Of a stretch of 64,000 nucleotides of DNA, positions 32,993-41,427 are shown piece by piece. Under the pieces are notes generated by a model that did not search any database, was not told where the DNA came from, and saw nothing but the letters and a program-made list of their open reading frames with translations. A program made the position numbers and the translations under genes. Source of the DNA: Prevotella sp. E13-17 (GTDB lineage: Bacteria; Bacteroidota; Bacteroidia; Bacteroidales; Bacteroidaceae); assembly GCF_022024035.1 (NCBI RefSeq), contig NZ_CP091787.1, positions 1,612,001 through 1,676,000 of the forward strand. Direction: 5' to 3'. Each line of letters starts with the position of its first letter. Positions within the stretch are counted from its first letter, which is position 1.

Positions 32993-33637
32993 TTATTGTG
33001 CTTCTGCCATGCGCTTGCCGGCTTCGTATGCGCTTTGTAAATCTCTCTCCCAGTGCTCATCGCGCCACTGTTGCTTGCCCTCTTTAGAGAACATCGCCAA
33101 CTCGTAGTTATCGTAGTTCTTCACCTGACAGGTGTTGTAGGCTACAAGTTTTTTTGGTTGTCCGAGTGCTACGCTGAGACACATTTCTTTTGCCCCAAAA
33201 CCTTGACTGTTGTTTTGCTCGGGTGTACCATTCATTGTCTCCATGAGTACTACTGGCATCTTTTTAGGTGCTGTGAGACTGTAGTCGTTGTATGAGAGCC
33301 AAGGGAATTCCAGACGCTCAAGGAAGGCATGCATCTCTGCTGTAACACCGCCAAAGTAAATGGGGGATGCCAATGCTATTCCATCGGCGGCAGCTATTTC
33401 TTCAAGTACTGGTGTCAACTCATCTTTGAACTTACAGATGTGGGTGGCTTTGTCTTTCAGCTTGCAAGCCATGCACGACATACATCCTTTAAAATTCATT
33501 CCGTAGAGTCTTACTACTTTCACCTCGGCTCCAGCGTTTCGAGCTCCCTCGGCAAATTTCTCACACATGGCGGCCGTATTCATATTTTTACGTGGACCGC
33601 CGTCAATAACCATTATTCGTTTCTTATTAGTTTCCAT
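32993..33637 (-). CDS. Flavodoxin-family NAD(P)H oxidoreductase with Cys-rich motif
   Basis: 214 residues. NADPH-dependent FMN reductase/flavodoxin-like fold: a start strand IMVIDGGPRKNMNTAAMCEKF (FMN phosphate loop), the MNFKGCMSCMACK cluster near 50-60 typical of iron-sulphur flavoprotein-like multimeric flavodoxins, and SPIYFGGVTAEMHAFLER. Cytosolic quinone or disulphide-type reduction is likely. It overlaps the DoxX-like gene upstream by 11 nt, so the two are translationally coupled. Its promoter carries the palindromic operator at 34133-34192. Confidence 0.85.
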   Translation of the reverse strand: METNKKRIMVIDGGPRKNMNTAAMCEKFAEGARNAGAEVKVVRLYGMNFKGCMSCMACKLKDKATHICKFKDELTPVLEEIAAADGIALASPIYFGGVTAEMHAFLERLEFPWLSYNDYSLTAPKKMPVVLMETMNGTPEQNNSQGFGAKEMCLSVALGQPKKLVAYNTCQVKNYDNYELAMFSKEGKQQWRDEHWERDLQSAYEAGKRMAEAQ

Positions 33638-34070
33638 TCTCTTTATTTTGTTGTTTTTGTATCAGCTGTTTGCAATATTTCCATCCACCGGTTGACCACA
33701 GTGCCCATGCAATGAGGACAGGTTGGAATAATAGACGAATGAATCGGGCATTATCGGTGTTCAGATTAAAAGCATCTATATGATTCACGTACTGATTGAT
33801 ATTGCCTGGGAATATCAATATATAGAATAGGGCCAGCATTACACCTACTATGGGGCGGTACTTTTTGAACATCAATATCATGGATAGTCCTAGTGCTATT
33901 TCAATGGCACCAGAGGCTAATACCACAAAATCAGTGAATGCGGGCGTAAACTGAATCCATGTGGGAACCTGTGCCACAAATTCCTGACGTGCTATTGTTA
34001 GGTGGGCTGTGCCTGCATAGGTCATAAAGAAACCTAATACCAAACGAGCTATAAGTTTTACATATTTCAT
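33627..34070 (-). CDS. DoxX-like small membrane protein
   Basis: 147 residues with four hydrophobic helices (about 5-25, 45-65, 70-92, 110-128), fitting the DoxX/DoxD-like family (ARLVLGFFMTYAGTAHL at the start). Members often pair with redox enzymes and are thought to support thiol or quinone metabolism at the inner membrane. It is the first gene of the operon with the flavodoxin-like protein and has its own -7 box and operator. Confidence 0.8.
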   Translation of the reverse strand: MKYVKLIARLVLGFFMTYAGTAHLTIARQEFVAQVPTWIQFTPAFTDFVVLASGAIEIALGLSMILMFKKYRPIVGVMLALFYILIFPGNINQYVNHIDAFNLNTDNARFIRLLFQPVLIAWALWSTGGWKYCKQLIQKQQNKENGN

Positions 34071-34112
34071 ATTCTTTAATCTTTAATTGCGTTGAACTTC
34101 TTGATTGCGATG

Positions 34113-34192
34113 CAAAGATATGAAATTATATATATATCGCAAGCGATTTAAATTGATTTTTATAAGTATTTAACAAATATCGCTCGCGATAT
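34113..34192 (-). promoter_or_regulatory. Promoter and two palindromic operators of the DoxX-flavodoxin operon
   Basis: The minus-strand -7 box TATCTTTG is at 34120-34113, with a TTG -33 element about 19 nt upstream. That -33 lies inside the palindrome ATCGCAAGCGAT (34136-34147). A second, better palindrome ATATCGCTCGCGATAT is at 34177-34192. A related site overlaps the -33 of the neighbouring gene. The rest of 34071-34364 is AT-rich with no gene seen. Confidence 0.65.
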
Positions 34193-34364
34193 ATTATTTC
34201 CAACAAGTTGTATTAAAAGCACTTACTTGGAGATATTGATAGATGCGTTGTTTCTATTTGAATGGTCATATCAAACCTTTTTATATATGTTCGTATGCCT
34301 ATACATACGTAATTTAAATAGATGTATTTTTTGTTCTAATACGTATGAGTTGAGGTTTCTACGA

Positions 34365-34640
34365 CTATTTCTGTGGTGTTCGCCATATAGCAGCTTTTAA
34401 ACGTTTGTATCCTTCTACCCCTAGGATAGTGAGTCCACCGTATTGGCATGTTTTGGCCATTCCAAAGAGTACGGTCCACAGGATGCCTTTGGCTGTTACG
34501 CTGATAGGCAACAGCATTTGGGCGAAAGATAGGATATAGAAAGGAATGCAGCTTAGCAGTACAATGACGCCTGTTCGAAATGACAATGACTGTAGCCAGT
34601 TCCTGATTTTGTAAATTGTTTGCTTATGAGTTTCTTTCAT
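34365..34640 (-). CDS. Small two-helix inner-membrane protein
   Basis: 91 residues with two transmembrane helices (about 22-45 and 51-76) and a basic tail. It resembles the short transporter-suffix-type membrane proteins, but I would not assign a function. It has its own -7 box (34679-34686) whose -33 region overlaps a palindrome related to the one before the DoxX operon, so it is probably controlled by the same regulator. Confidence 0.65.
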   Translation of the reverse strand: MKETHKQTIYKIRNWLQSLSFRTGVIVLLSCIPFYILSFAQMLLPISVTAKGILWTVLFGMAKTCQYGGLTILGVEGYKRLKAAIWRTPQK

Positions 34641-34678
34641 TTTTGTATGTTGATCAATTTGTGTTTGTTATTTGATTG

Positions 34679-34716
34679 CAAAGGTATGAAATTTAAATTA
34701 ATATCGCTAACGACAT
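34679..34716 (-). promoter_or_regulatory. Promoter with operator of the small membrane protein gene
   Basis: Minus-strand TACCTTTG at 34686-34679. The palindrome-like ATATCGCTAACGACAT (34701-34716) covers the -33 position. It matches the ATATCGCnnGCGATAT consensus of the upstream operon with two mismatches. Confidence 0.6.
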
Positions 34717-34809
34717 TTCATAAATAAAGTGAATAGTGCCAATTATTCTTGGATTATTAGTATCTTTGCATGCGATTAGGCTGGTAAGTATAAATTGAAT
34801 CATATAATA

Positions 34810-35565
34810 ATGAAGAAGATAGTATTGATTACTGGTGCAACGAGCGGAATTGGGCAGGCTTGTGCCAGAAAATTTGCAGAGAATGGTGACAAACTGATTC
34901 TTACTGGGAGAAACGAGGAGGCGCTGAAGGCTATCCGTCAGGAACTCAGTTCCAAGGAAACTGAGGTGTTGACAATGACTTTCGATGTGCGTGATCGTGA
35001 AACAGCAAAAAAATGTATTGAGGCATTGCCTGTTGGATGGCGCGATATTGATGTGTTGGTGAACAATGCAGGATTAGCACTGGGACTTGAACCCGAATAT
35101 GAAGGTAGCCTTGACGACTGGGAAACAATGATAGATACAAATATCAAGGGGTTGCTGCTAATGACTCGTCTGGTGGTGCCAGGCATGATAGTGCGCAATC
35201 GTGGTCATGTCATTAATATTGGTTCGGTGGCTGGCGATGCTGCCTATGCTGGTGGAAATGTGTACTGTGCCACTAAGGCTGCTGTGAAGGCTCTTAGCGA
35301 TGGATTGCGTATAGATGTGGCAAATACGTCTGTCAGAGTAACTAACCTCAAGCCTGGGCTTGTAGAAACAAATTTCAGTAATATTCGTTTTCATGGCGAT
35401 ACCGATAGGGCGGCAACAGTCTATCAAGGCATTAAGCCGTTGACAGGCAATGATATTGCTGAGGTAGCTGTTTATGCCGCCAATGCTCCTGAGCATGTGC
35501 AGATAGCTGAGGTGTTGATATTGGCAACGCATCAGGCAAGTGGCAGCGTGATCGTTAGAAAGTGA
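34810..35565 (+). CDS. Short-chain dehydrogenase/reductase, YdfG-like
   Basis: 251 residues from ATG 34810, which starts directly at the Rossmann strand (MKKIVLITGATSGIGQ). It has the cofactor motif TGATSGIG (8-15), NNAG near 84-87, and the catalytic Ser near 139 (NIGSVAGD), Tyr near 152 and Lys near 156 (YCATK). Similarity is greatest to the YdfG group, which oxidises 3-hydroxy acids such as L-allo-threonine or 3-hydroxypropionate with NADP. A TATCTTTG box is at 34761-34768. Divergent from the small membrane protein gene. Confidence 0.9.
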   Translation: MKKIVLITGATSGIGQACARKFAENGDKLILTGRNEEALKAIRQELSSKETEVLTMTFDVRDRETAKKCIEALPVGWRDIDVLVNNAGLALGLEPEYEGSLDDWETMIDTNIKGLLLMTRLVVPGMIVRNRGHVINIGSVAGDAAYAGGNVYCATKAAVKALSDGLRIDVANTSVRVTNLKPGLVETNFSNIRFHGDTDRAATVYQGIKPLTGNDIAEVAVYAANAPEHVQIAEVLILATHQASGSVIVRK

Positions 35566-35576
35566 TGGTGTTTTTT

Positions 35577-36356
35577 TTAGCCCATCACTACATCCAGCAC
35601 CATCATCATCACAAAGCCAACGGCAAAGCCGATGGTGCTGAGATTTGAGTGCTGACCACTTGAGGCCTCGGGTATCAGTTCCTCTACGACTACATAGAAC
35701 ATAGCACCTGCGGCAAAGGACAGCAGATAGGGCAGTGCGGGCATCAGCATGGAGGCGAGCATCAATACAGCAATGGCTCCAATTGGTTCTACTGCACCGC
35801 TGAGCGAACCTATTAGGAACGAGCGCCAGCGGCTGTTGCCAGCCGCACGCATCGGCATTGAGATGATGGCACCTTCTGGCACATTTTGAATAGCAATACC
35901 AATCGATACGGCAACGGCACTTGCTAGTGAGATGTTGGTTATATTGCTATCGGCTCCGGCAAATACTACTCCAACGGCCATACCTTCTGGCAGGTTGTGG
36001 ATGGTGACGGCCAGTGCCAGCATGGCTGTACGCGACAAGTGTGAGCGCACACCTTCGGGCTTGTCGGTACCTATATGTAAGTGTGGGGTCAGCTCGTCTA
36101 TTATGAGCAGGAAGCCGATGCCCAACAGAAATCCGATGGCTGCAGGCATAACGGCCCACTTGCCGCTGTCAGCCTCCATTTCCATGGCAGGTATCAGTAG
36201 TGACCATACGCTGGCTGCTACCATCACGCCCGATGCAAATCCCAGCAGTGATTTCTGCAACCTTACAGACATGTCTTTCTTCATGAAAAACACGAATGCC
36301 GAGCCCATCATGGTTCCTAGCAGTGGTATCAATAGTCCTATAGTAATTGTCACCAT
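35577..36356 (-). CDS. ZIP-family divalent metal transporter
   Basis: 259 residues, eight predicted helices. It carries the two ZIP signature motifs: helix 4 AVTIHNLPEGMAVG (about 118-131) and helix 5 GIAIQNVPEGAIIS (about 153-166), whose His/Asn/Glu residues bind metal. Close to the GufA/ZupT group that imports Zn2+ and other divalent ions. It lies 14 nt downstream of a CDF efflux gene on the same strand, making an unusual import/export pair in one transcript. Confidence 0.92.
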   Translation of the reverse strand: MVTITIGLLIPLLGTMMGSAFVFFMKKDMSVRLQKSLLGFASGVMVAASVWSLLIPAMEMEADSGKWAVMPAAIGFLLGIGFLLIIDELTPHLHIGTDKPEGVRSHLSRTAMLALAVTIHNLPEGMAVGVVFAGADSNITNISLASAVAVSIGIAIQNVPEGAIISMPMRAAGNSRWRSFLIGSLSGAVEPIGAIAVLMLASMLMPALPYLLSFAAGAMFYVVVEELIPEASSGQHSNLSTIGFAVGFVMMMVLDVVMG

Positions 36357-36370
36357 CTTATTTCCCTCCT

Positions 36371-37477
36371 TTATGATTCGGTATAGTTGTGATCTATCAC
36401 GATGTTCACTTTTATATCGGGCACTAACAATTTCATCTCTTCGGTCAGACGTTGGATGAATGCCGCCTCATCGTGTACGTCTATATCGGGTATTACATCA
36501 ACCGACAGCGAATTGTCTTTCTCCGAGAAGAAAAAACCGTGTACCTGTACGATATCTTTGTGGGCAGCCAGCGATTGCATCACCTTTGACTGCAGTTCGG
36601 TATGCCGGTTTTGTCCAGTGGCTATAGCATAGATACCCACAGTGACGATGATGCCGTAGTGTTCATACAACTGTGAGGTGATGCGGCGGGTCAGTCCGTG
36701 AATGTCGTGTGCCGACATGGTGTCGAAGACGTTGACATGTAGTGACCCTATTTTTACCTCCGGACCGTAGTTGTGTAGTATCAAGTCGTACACACCGTGG
36801 ACCTCTTCATAATTTGACACCTCTTTTATAATCTGTCGGGTCAGTTCGGTAGGAATACTTGTGCCAAGTAGTTCGTTGATGGGTGAGGCCAGCATGTCGA
36901 AACCGGCTTTGATAATGACCACGGAAATCAGTGCCCCCAGAATACCATCGAGTGACACGTCCCATAACAGCATGATGCCAGCCGATAAGAGTGTGGCAAG
37001 TGTGATAACAGCATCAAATAGGGCGTCGGATCCTGACGCTATCAGGGCATCGCTCTTTAGTGACTGTCCCTTACGCTTCACGTATTGACCCAGTATCAGC
37101 TTTGCCACGATGGCTATGCTGACCACGATAAGTGTCTGCGTAGAATATTCAGGCTGGGTGGGAGAGAATATCTTTTTGGCAGATTCGATCAGTGATGTCA
37201 CGCCTGTTGATAGTACGATGACTGCTATGATGATGGCACTGAAATACTCTATGCGTCCGAACCCAAATGGATGTTTGCGGTCGGCTGGTCGCTGAGACAG
37301 TTTGGTGCCGATAATAGTGATGACGCTCGACAGCGCATCGCTCAGGTTATTGATGGCGTCCATCACGATAGCCAACGAACTGGCAAGTATGCCGACAGCA
37401 GCCTTGAAGCCTGCTAGCAAGACATTGGCTATAATGCCAATCCAACTGGTCCGAATGATTTCTTGATTGCGATTCAT
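36371..37477 (-). CDS. Cation diffusion facilitator (CDF) efflux transporter
   Basis: 368 residues, longer than the ~300 of simple FieF proteins. Six helices over about 10-210, with the metal site DAINNLSDAL on helix 2 and the matching SGSDALFDAVIT on helix 5. The C-terminal ferredoxin-like domain (about 215-300) is followed by an extra region to the end (KDIVQVHGFFFSEKDNSLSVDVI...). It exports Zn2+, Fe2+ or Mn2+ in exchange for protons. Co-directional with the ZIP gene. The 240 bp upstream (37478-37720) contain no gene I can support. Confidence 0.92.
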   Translation of the reverse strand: MNRNQEIIRTSWIGIIANVLLAGFKAAVGILASSLAIVMDAINNLSDALSSVITIIGTKLSQRPADRKHPFGFGRIEYFSAIIIAVIVLSTGVTSLIESAKKIFSPTQPEYSTQTLIVVSIAIVAKLILGQYVKRKGQSLKSDALIASGSDALFDAVITLATLLSAGIMLLWDVSLDGILGALISVVIIKAGFDMLASPINELLGTSIPTELTRQIIKEVSNYEEVHGVYDLILHNYGPEVKIGSLHVNVFDTMSAHDIHGLTRRITSQLYEHYGIIVTVGIYAIATGQNRHTELQSKVMQSLAAHKDIVQVHGFFFSEKDNSLSVDVIPDIDVHDEAAFIQRLTEEMKLLVPDIKVNIVIDHNYTES

Positions 37478-37720
37478 TATTAATTATTTAACATTGGTCG
37501 TTGAACTCTTTTTTGCTCTTATCAATGTACGTCCTACGTTTGTTGTAACTTTTGAATAAACTATAATTTTTGCAACGAGTACTTTAATTCGTTTTTTCGA
37601 TTTTCTGTTTGTCTGTTTTTGCCGTCACAAACCTAAGTTAGTAGCTCACCTGTAATTGCACAGATCACGAAACTCGGCCATCGCTGCATCATGGACGTTG
37701 GGCGAGTGCGGTGCTTTTTT

Positions 37721-38185
37721 CTATTCCAATATCTGCTCCATACCTGTTTTCTGGATGCTCATTCCCATACTTCGGTAGAATGCCAGTGCTGAAAGGTTGC
37801 CATCCCATACGTTGAGTGTGATGTTGTGGCATCCAATCGATTTGGCATATTGATACACATATTCATAGAGCGCTTTGCCAACGTGCTGTCCGCGTGCTGT
37901 TTCATCTACACAGATGTCATCGATGTAAAGTGTCTTGATGTCTTCAAGCAACTTGTGATTTATTGTCTCTGTTACCTGACAGAAAGCATGTCCCAACACT
38001 TTGCCGTTGTCGAATACGAAGATCGGTTTGCTTTGGTCGTCCATCAATTCTGCCAGTTCTGTTTCACTGTATTTTGTGGTGTGGGGTTTAAACAGGTCAG
38101 GGCGCAGGTTGTGATGCACCATGTTCACCTGGTGCAATAGCTCGATGATTCGTCCTGTGTCTTTTCTCTCAGCTTTTCTAACCAT
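37721..38185 (-). CDS. GNAT-family N-acetyltransferase
   Basis: 154 residues, one GNAT domain: ETLYIDDICVDETARGQHVGKALYEYVYQYAKSIG contains the acetyl-CoA pyrophosphate loop (RGQHVGKALYE; consensus R/QxxGxG/A), followed by strand HNITLNVWDGNLSALAFYRSMGM and the C-terminal IQKTGMEQILE. Likely acetylates a small amine or a protein N-terminus; the substrate is not readable. The frame stays open for about 24 codons after the TAG stop. Confidence 0.88.
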   Translation of the reverse strand: MVRKAERKDTGRIIELLHQVNMVHHNLRPDLFKPHTTKYSETELAELMDDQSKPIFVFDNGKVLGHAFCQVTETINHKLLEDIKTLYIDDICVDETARGQHVGKALYEYVYQYAKSIGCHNITLNVWDGNLSALAFYRSMGMSIQKTGMEQILE

Positions 38186-38267
38186 ACATTTTCTCTTGTT
38201 CTGTTGATGTGTATATAGAAGATAGCGCTTATTCTTCAGTAGTTAACATTTTCAAAACATCCAATGT

Positions 38268-39011
38268 CTAGGAAGCAAAAGTTACTTTTGCACGACAGCA
38301 TTCGGTACCATCGGTGCGAACAATGCGAACGCAGAATTCATTCTCGCCCGTCTGCTCGCGATAGAACGACAGTGTGTCACCAGCGTGCGACTCTGCCACA
38401 TAGGCTATCTCGAAACGACGGATGGCGTGCGCCTGATACCACTCAATGGACCATAGGTCGAGCACGTGTTCGATATACTTCACCGAGTTGATGTGACCGT
38501 TGATGTCCACATCATTATAATAGGTGTTAATGGTGTGTACGAGTTGAGCGTCGGCGCTCATCTTTACACGTCCTCCCTTGTCAATGGGGCAGGGGTAGTC
38601 TGCTTCAATCCAGTTGTTGATGGCACCGTTGTCTATTGCAAAGATGTCTGTAGGCTGCCTGCTCTCAGTGTCTATCATGGCCCAGATAGAGCGGCCGTAG
38701 CCATAAACGTGGCCATTGTCGCCCACGACCTTGAAGTTGCGGCTGGTAAAGAACTTCATGGCATTCTCTACCCAGGTTTCTACGCTGAACTTGGTGTACT
38801 GGCTAGGCATCTCGGTCATCTCAATGGCTAAGCGCGACAGCACCCACGAGCGCTGGATGGTCATGAGATATTTCATGCCGAAGCCACGAGCTGTCGAGTG
38901 GAAGTCGGCAGCATTAAGCATGTGATTGCCTAGATGCCCCATGAAAAGGTGTCCACTGAAGTCACAGTGGAAGGGTTCTGCCATAAAATCGTATTTTCCT
39001 ATTTTCTCCAT
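38268..39011 (-). CDS. Acyl-ACP thioesterase
   Basis: 247 residues from the ATG at 39011, where family similarity begins (KIGKYDFMAEPFHCDFSGHLF). An in-frame GTG at 39119 would add 36 residues with no family character. Double hot-dog fold of the FatA/FatB type; the second half carries DVDINGHINSVKYIEHVLD with the conserved Asn/His active-site pair. It releases fatty acids from acyl-ACP. It follows ilvN in the same direction, the arrangement seen in Bacteroides ilv operons, perhaps linked to branched-chain fatty acid supply. Confidence 0.88.
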   Translation of the reverse strand: MEKIGKYDFMAEPFHCDFSGHLFMGHLGNHMLNAADFHSTARGFGMKYLMTIQRSWVLSRLAIEMTEMPSQYTKFSVETWVENAMKFFTSRNFKVVGDNGHVYGYGRSIWAMIDTESRQPTDIFAIDNGAINNWIEADYPCPIDKGGRVKMSADAQLVHTINTYYNDVDINGHINSVKYIEHVLDLWSIEWYQAHAIRRFEIAYVAESHAGDTLSFYREQTGENEFCVRIVRTDGTECCRAKVTFAS

Positions 39012-39121
39012 TTTATTTATTAAATGTTGAACGTTGACATGGCTATTCACCATTGTCCATGAATGCGTTGTTGGTGCAAGTAGAATGTGAGATGTGAACG
39101 CTTTGCTAAGTGTTTTCACTC

Positions 39122-39688
39122 TTAGTTTGCGCTATAGGCATGCTCTCTTTCTTCCAGGAACTCGCTCACTTGCTCTTGTGTGCCACGTGTCACTGCGATA
39201 CGACCGCTACGTGTGTATTGCAGTACACAATCGAAGGCGTCGAGTGCGCGGAATAGTTCGATGATGGCATCCGTCTGACCGCTCTTCATGACTATGGTAT
39301 AGGTGGGGTTTACCTCCGTGATAGTGGCATCATAACGGCGCACAGTACGCGATATCTCGGGGTTGGCCAGCACCTTTTCTGTAGAGAGCTTGTATAGACC
39401 TGCTTCACGGATAAACAGCTGGTCGTCGGTGAAATAGTTGGCCTTGACCACATCAATCTTCTTCTCAATCTGATGAGTTATTATCTTGATCTGGTCTTCG
39501 GTGCTCCAAGCGGTGATGGTGTACTTGTGTACACCCTCAATACTGCTGGCCGAAACGTTTAGACTCTCAATGTTGACCTGTCGGCGAGTGAACACGGCAG
39601 TGATCTGGTTCAGCAGTCCCGCCACGTTCTCGGAATAGACTAGGAGTGTGTAGAGTTTACTCCCCTTTATATATTCTTCATTCTTCAT
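39122..39688 (-). CDS. ilvN: Acetolactate synthase small (regulatory) subunit
   Basis: 188 residues. The N-terminal ACT domain (YTLLVYSENVAGLLNQITAVFTRRQVNIESLNVSAS, about 12-45) binds valine for feedback control, followed by a second ACT-like C-terminal domain. It modulates the catalytic subunit encoded 20 nt upstream (ilvB). Third gene of ilvD-ilvB-ilvN, first committed steps of isoleucine/valine synthesis, cytosolic. Confidence 0.93.
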   Translation of the reverse strand: MKNEEYIKGSKLYTLLVYSENVAGLLNQITAVFTRRQVNIESLNVSASSIEGVHKYTITAWSTEDQIKIITHQIEKKIDVVKANYFTDDQLFIREAGLYKLSTEKVLANPEISRTVRRYDATITEVNPTYTIVMKSGQTDAIIELFRALDAFDCVLQYTRSGRIAVTRGTQEQVSEFLEEREHAYSAN

Positions 39689-39708
39689 TTTCTTCTCCCT
39701 TCTTCGAA

Positions 39709-41421
39709 TTAGACCTCCAACTTCATCTGTTCTACACTCATGCCTGGCGGTGTCATTGGCAGCACGTCATCGTCTTCCTTGATGGCACACTCCAGAATGA
39801 AAGGACCATCGGTGGCAAACATCTGACTGATGGCTGCTTCAAGGTTCTTGCGGTCGGTGACAGCTTTGTATGCAATGCCGTAGCCCTGCGCAATTGCCTC
39901 GTAGCAGGGATTCATCATCTTCGTGAACGATTTGCGGCGCATCCAGAACATGTCTTGCCATTGGCGTACATTGCCTAAGTAGTGGTTGTTCAGCAGTATC
40001 ATCTTTACAGGAGCTTTCTGCTCCATAATGGTGCCCAGTTCCTGAATGTTCATCTGGAATCCTCCATCTCCCATGAAGCAGCACACCTGTCGATGAGGGG
40101 CACCGAATGTGGCTCCGATGGCAGCAGGCATTCCATAACCCATCGTGCCCAAACCGCCACTGGTGCAGATGCTGCGCTTGTGATGGTATTTGAAATAACG
40201 GGTGGCAAAGAGTTGATTCTGACCGACGTCGGTGACCAGCACGGCATCGTCTTTGGCCTGCAGAGCCACTGCGTTGACCACCTCACCCATTCGTAATGGT
40301 CCGTCGGTGGGATGAATGGCTGGTTCTATAACTTTCAGGCGCTCTTTCTCGTTGAGTTCGTGGAACGAGGCGCGCCAGTCTTTGTGGTTGGCTTCCTCTA
40401 CCAATGCCGTCAATGCGGGTAACGACTCCTTGCAGTTGGCCACGACAGCAACGTGGGTCTTCACGTTCTTGTCAATCTCTGAGCGGTCGATATCCAGATG
40501 TATAATCTTAGCTTGTTTGGCATAGGTCTTTAGACTACCTGTAACGCGGTCGCTGAAGCGCATGCCAATGGCAATAAGTACATCGCACTCTTGCTCCTTC
40601 AGGTTGACGGCATAGTTGCCATGCATGCCCAGCATGCCCACATTCAGCGGGTGATTGGAAGGCAGGGCCGAGAGTCCCAGCATGGTACGGCCAGCAGGGA
40701 TATCGGCTTTCTCAAGAAAGCACTTAAGTTCCTCTTGCGCGTTGCCAAGTTCCACGCCCTGTCCCACCAAAGCCAAGGGTCGCTTAGCATGATTAATAAG
40801 GTCGGCAGCCTGTCGTACAGCTTCTTTGTCTAATGTCGGATAGGGCACGTAAGAGCGGATAAAGTTGCACTTGGCCGGTTCCCAGTCTGTCAGTTCGGTT
40901 TGGGCATTTTTCGTGAAGTCGAGCACCACCGGACCGGGGCGGCCTGTGCGAGCAATATAGAATGCACGACTCACCGCCCATGCTACATCGGCCGCATGTC
41001 GTATCTGATAGCTCCACTTCGAGATAGGTTGCGACACGCCAACCAAGTCCACCTCCTGGAAGAAGTCGGTACCCAGTGCACTTGTTGGTACTTGACCTGC
41101 GATGACAACGATAGGTGTGGAGTCCATCATGGCATCGGCAATACCCGTCAGTGTGTTGGTGACACCAGGACCACTCGTAACTAAAACGACACCCACCTCG
41201 CCACTGACGCGGGCATAGCCCTCAGCGGCATGGGTGGCACCTTGCTCGTGGCGCACTAATATGTGATCGAAGCATTTCTTCTCGCCTCGAGTATAATCAA
41301 AAAGGGCATCATAGGTTGGCATGATTGAACCACCTGGATAACCGAAGATGGTTTTTACACCTTCGGCCTGTAGTGCGCGCATCAGCGCCTTTGCTCCTGT
41401 TATTCTGTCTTTCATCGTCAA
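39709..41421 (-). CDS. ilvB: Acetolactate synthase large subunit
   Basis: 570 residues, full length. Thiamine-diphosphate enzyme with the N-terminal PYR domain (GYPGGSIMPTYDALF, catalytic Glu in HEQGATHAAEGYAR), a central FAD-binding domain and the C-terminal PP domain holding the GDGGFQMN...NN ThDP/Mg2+ motif. It condenses pyruvate to acetolactate, or pyruvate with 2-oxobutyrate. It lies 6 nt after ilvD. A second ATG two codons in is equally possible as start. Confidence 0.95.
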   Translation of the reverse strand: MTMKDRITGAKALMRALQAEGVKTIFGYPGGSIMPTYDALFDYTRGEKKCFDHILVRHEQGATHAAEGYARVSGEVGVVLVTSGPGVTNTLTGIADAMMDSTPIVVIAGQVPTSALGTDFFQEVDLVGVSQPISKWSYQIRHAADVAWAVSRAFYIARTGRPGPVVLDFTKNAQTELTDWEPAKCNFIRSYVPYPTLDKEAVRQAADLINHAKRPLALVGQGVELGNAQEELKCFLEKADIPAGRTMLGLSALPSNHPLNVGMLGMHGNYAVNLKEQECDVLIAIGMRFSDRVTGSLKTYAKQAKIIHLDIDRSEIDKNVKTHVAVVANCKESLPALTALVEEANHKDWRASFHELNEKERLKVIEPAIHPTDGPLRMGEVVNAVALQAKDDAVLVTDVGQNQLFATRYFKYHHKRSICTSGGLGTMGYGMPAAIGATFGAPHRQVCCFMGDGGFQMNIQELGTIMEQKAPVKMILLNNHYLGNVRQWQDMFWMRRKSFTKMMNPCYEAIAQGYGIAYKAVTDRKNLEAAISQMFATDGPFILECAIKEDDDVLPMTPPGMSVEQMKLEV

Positions 41422-41427
41422 AGTCTG

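Noticed and set aside
34133..34192. The palindromes as OhrR-type sites of the adjacent MarR gene
   Set aside because: They do not match the AT-rich OhrR box and are absent before the peroxidase-MarR unit, so the regulator is left open.
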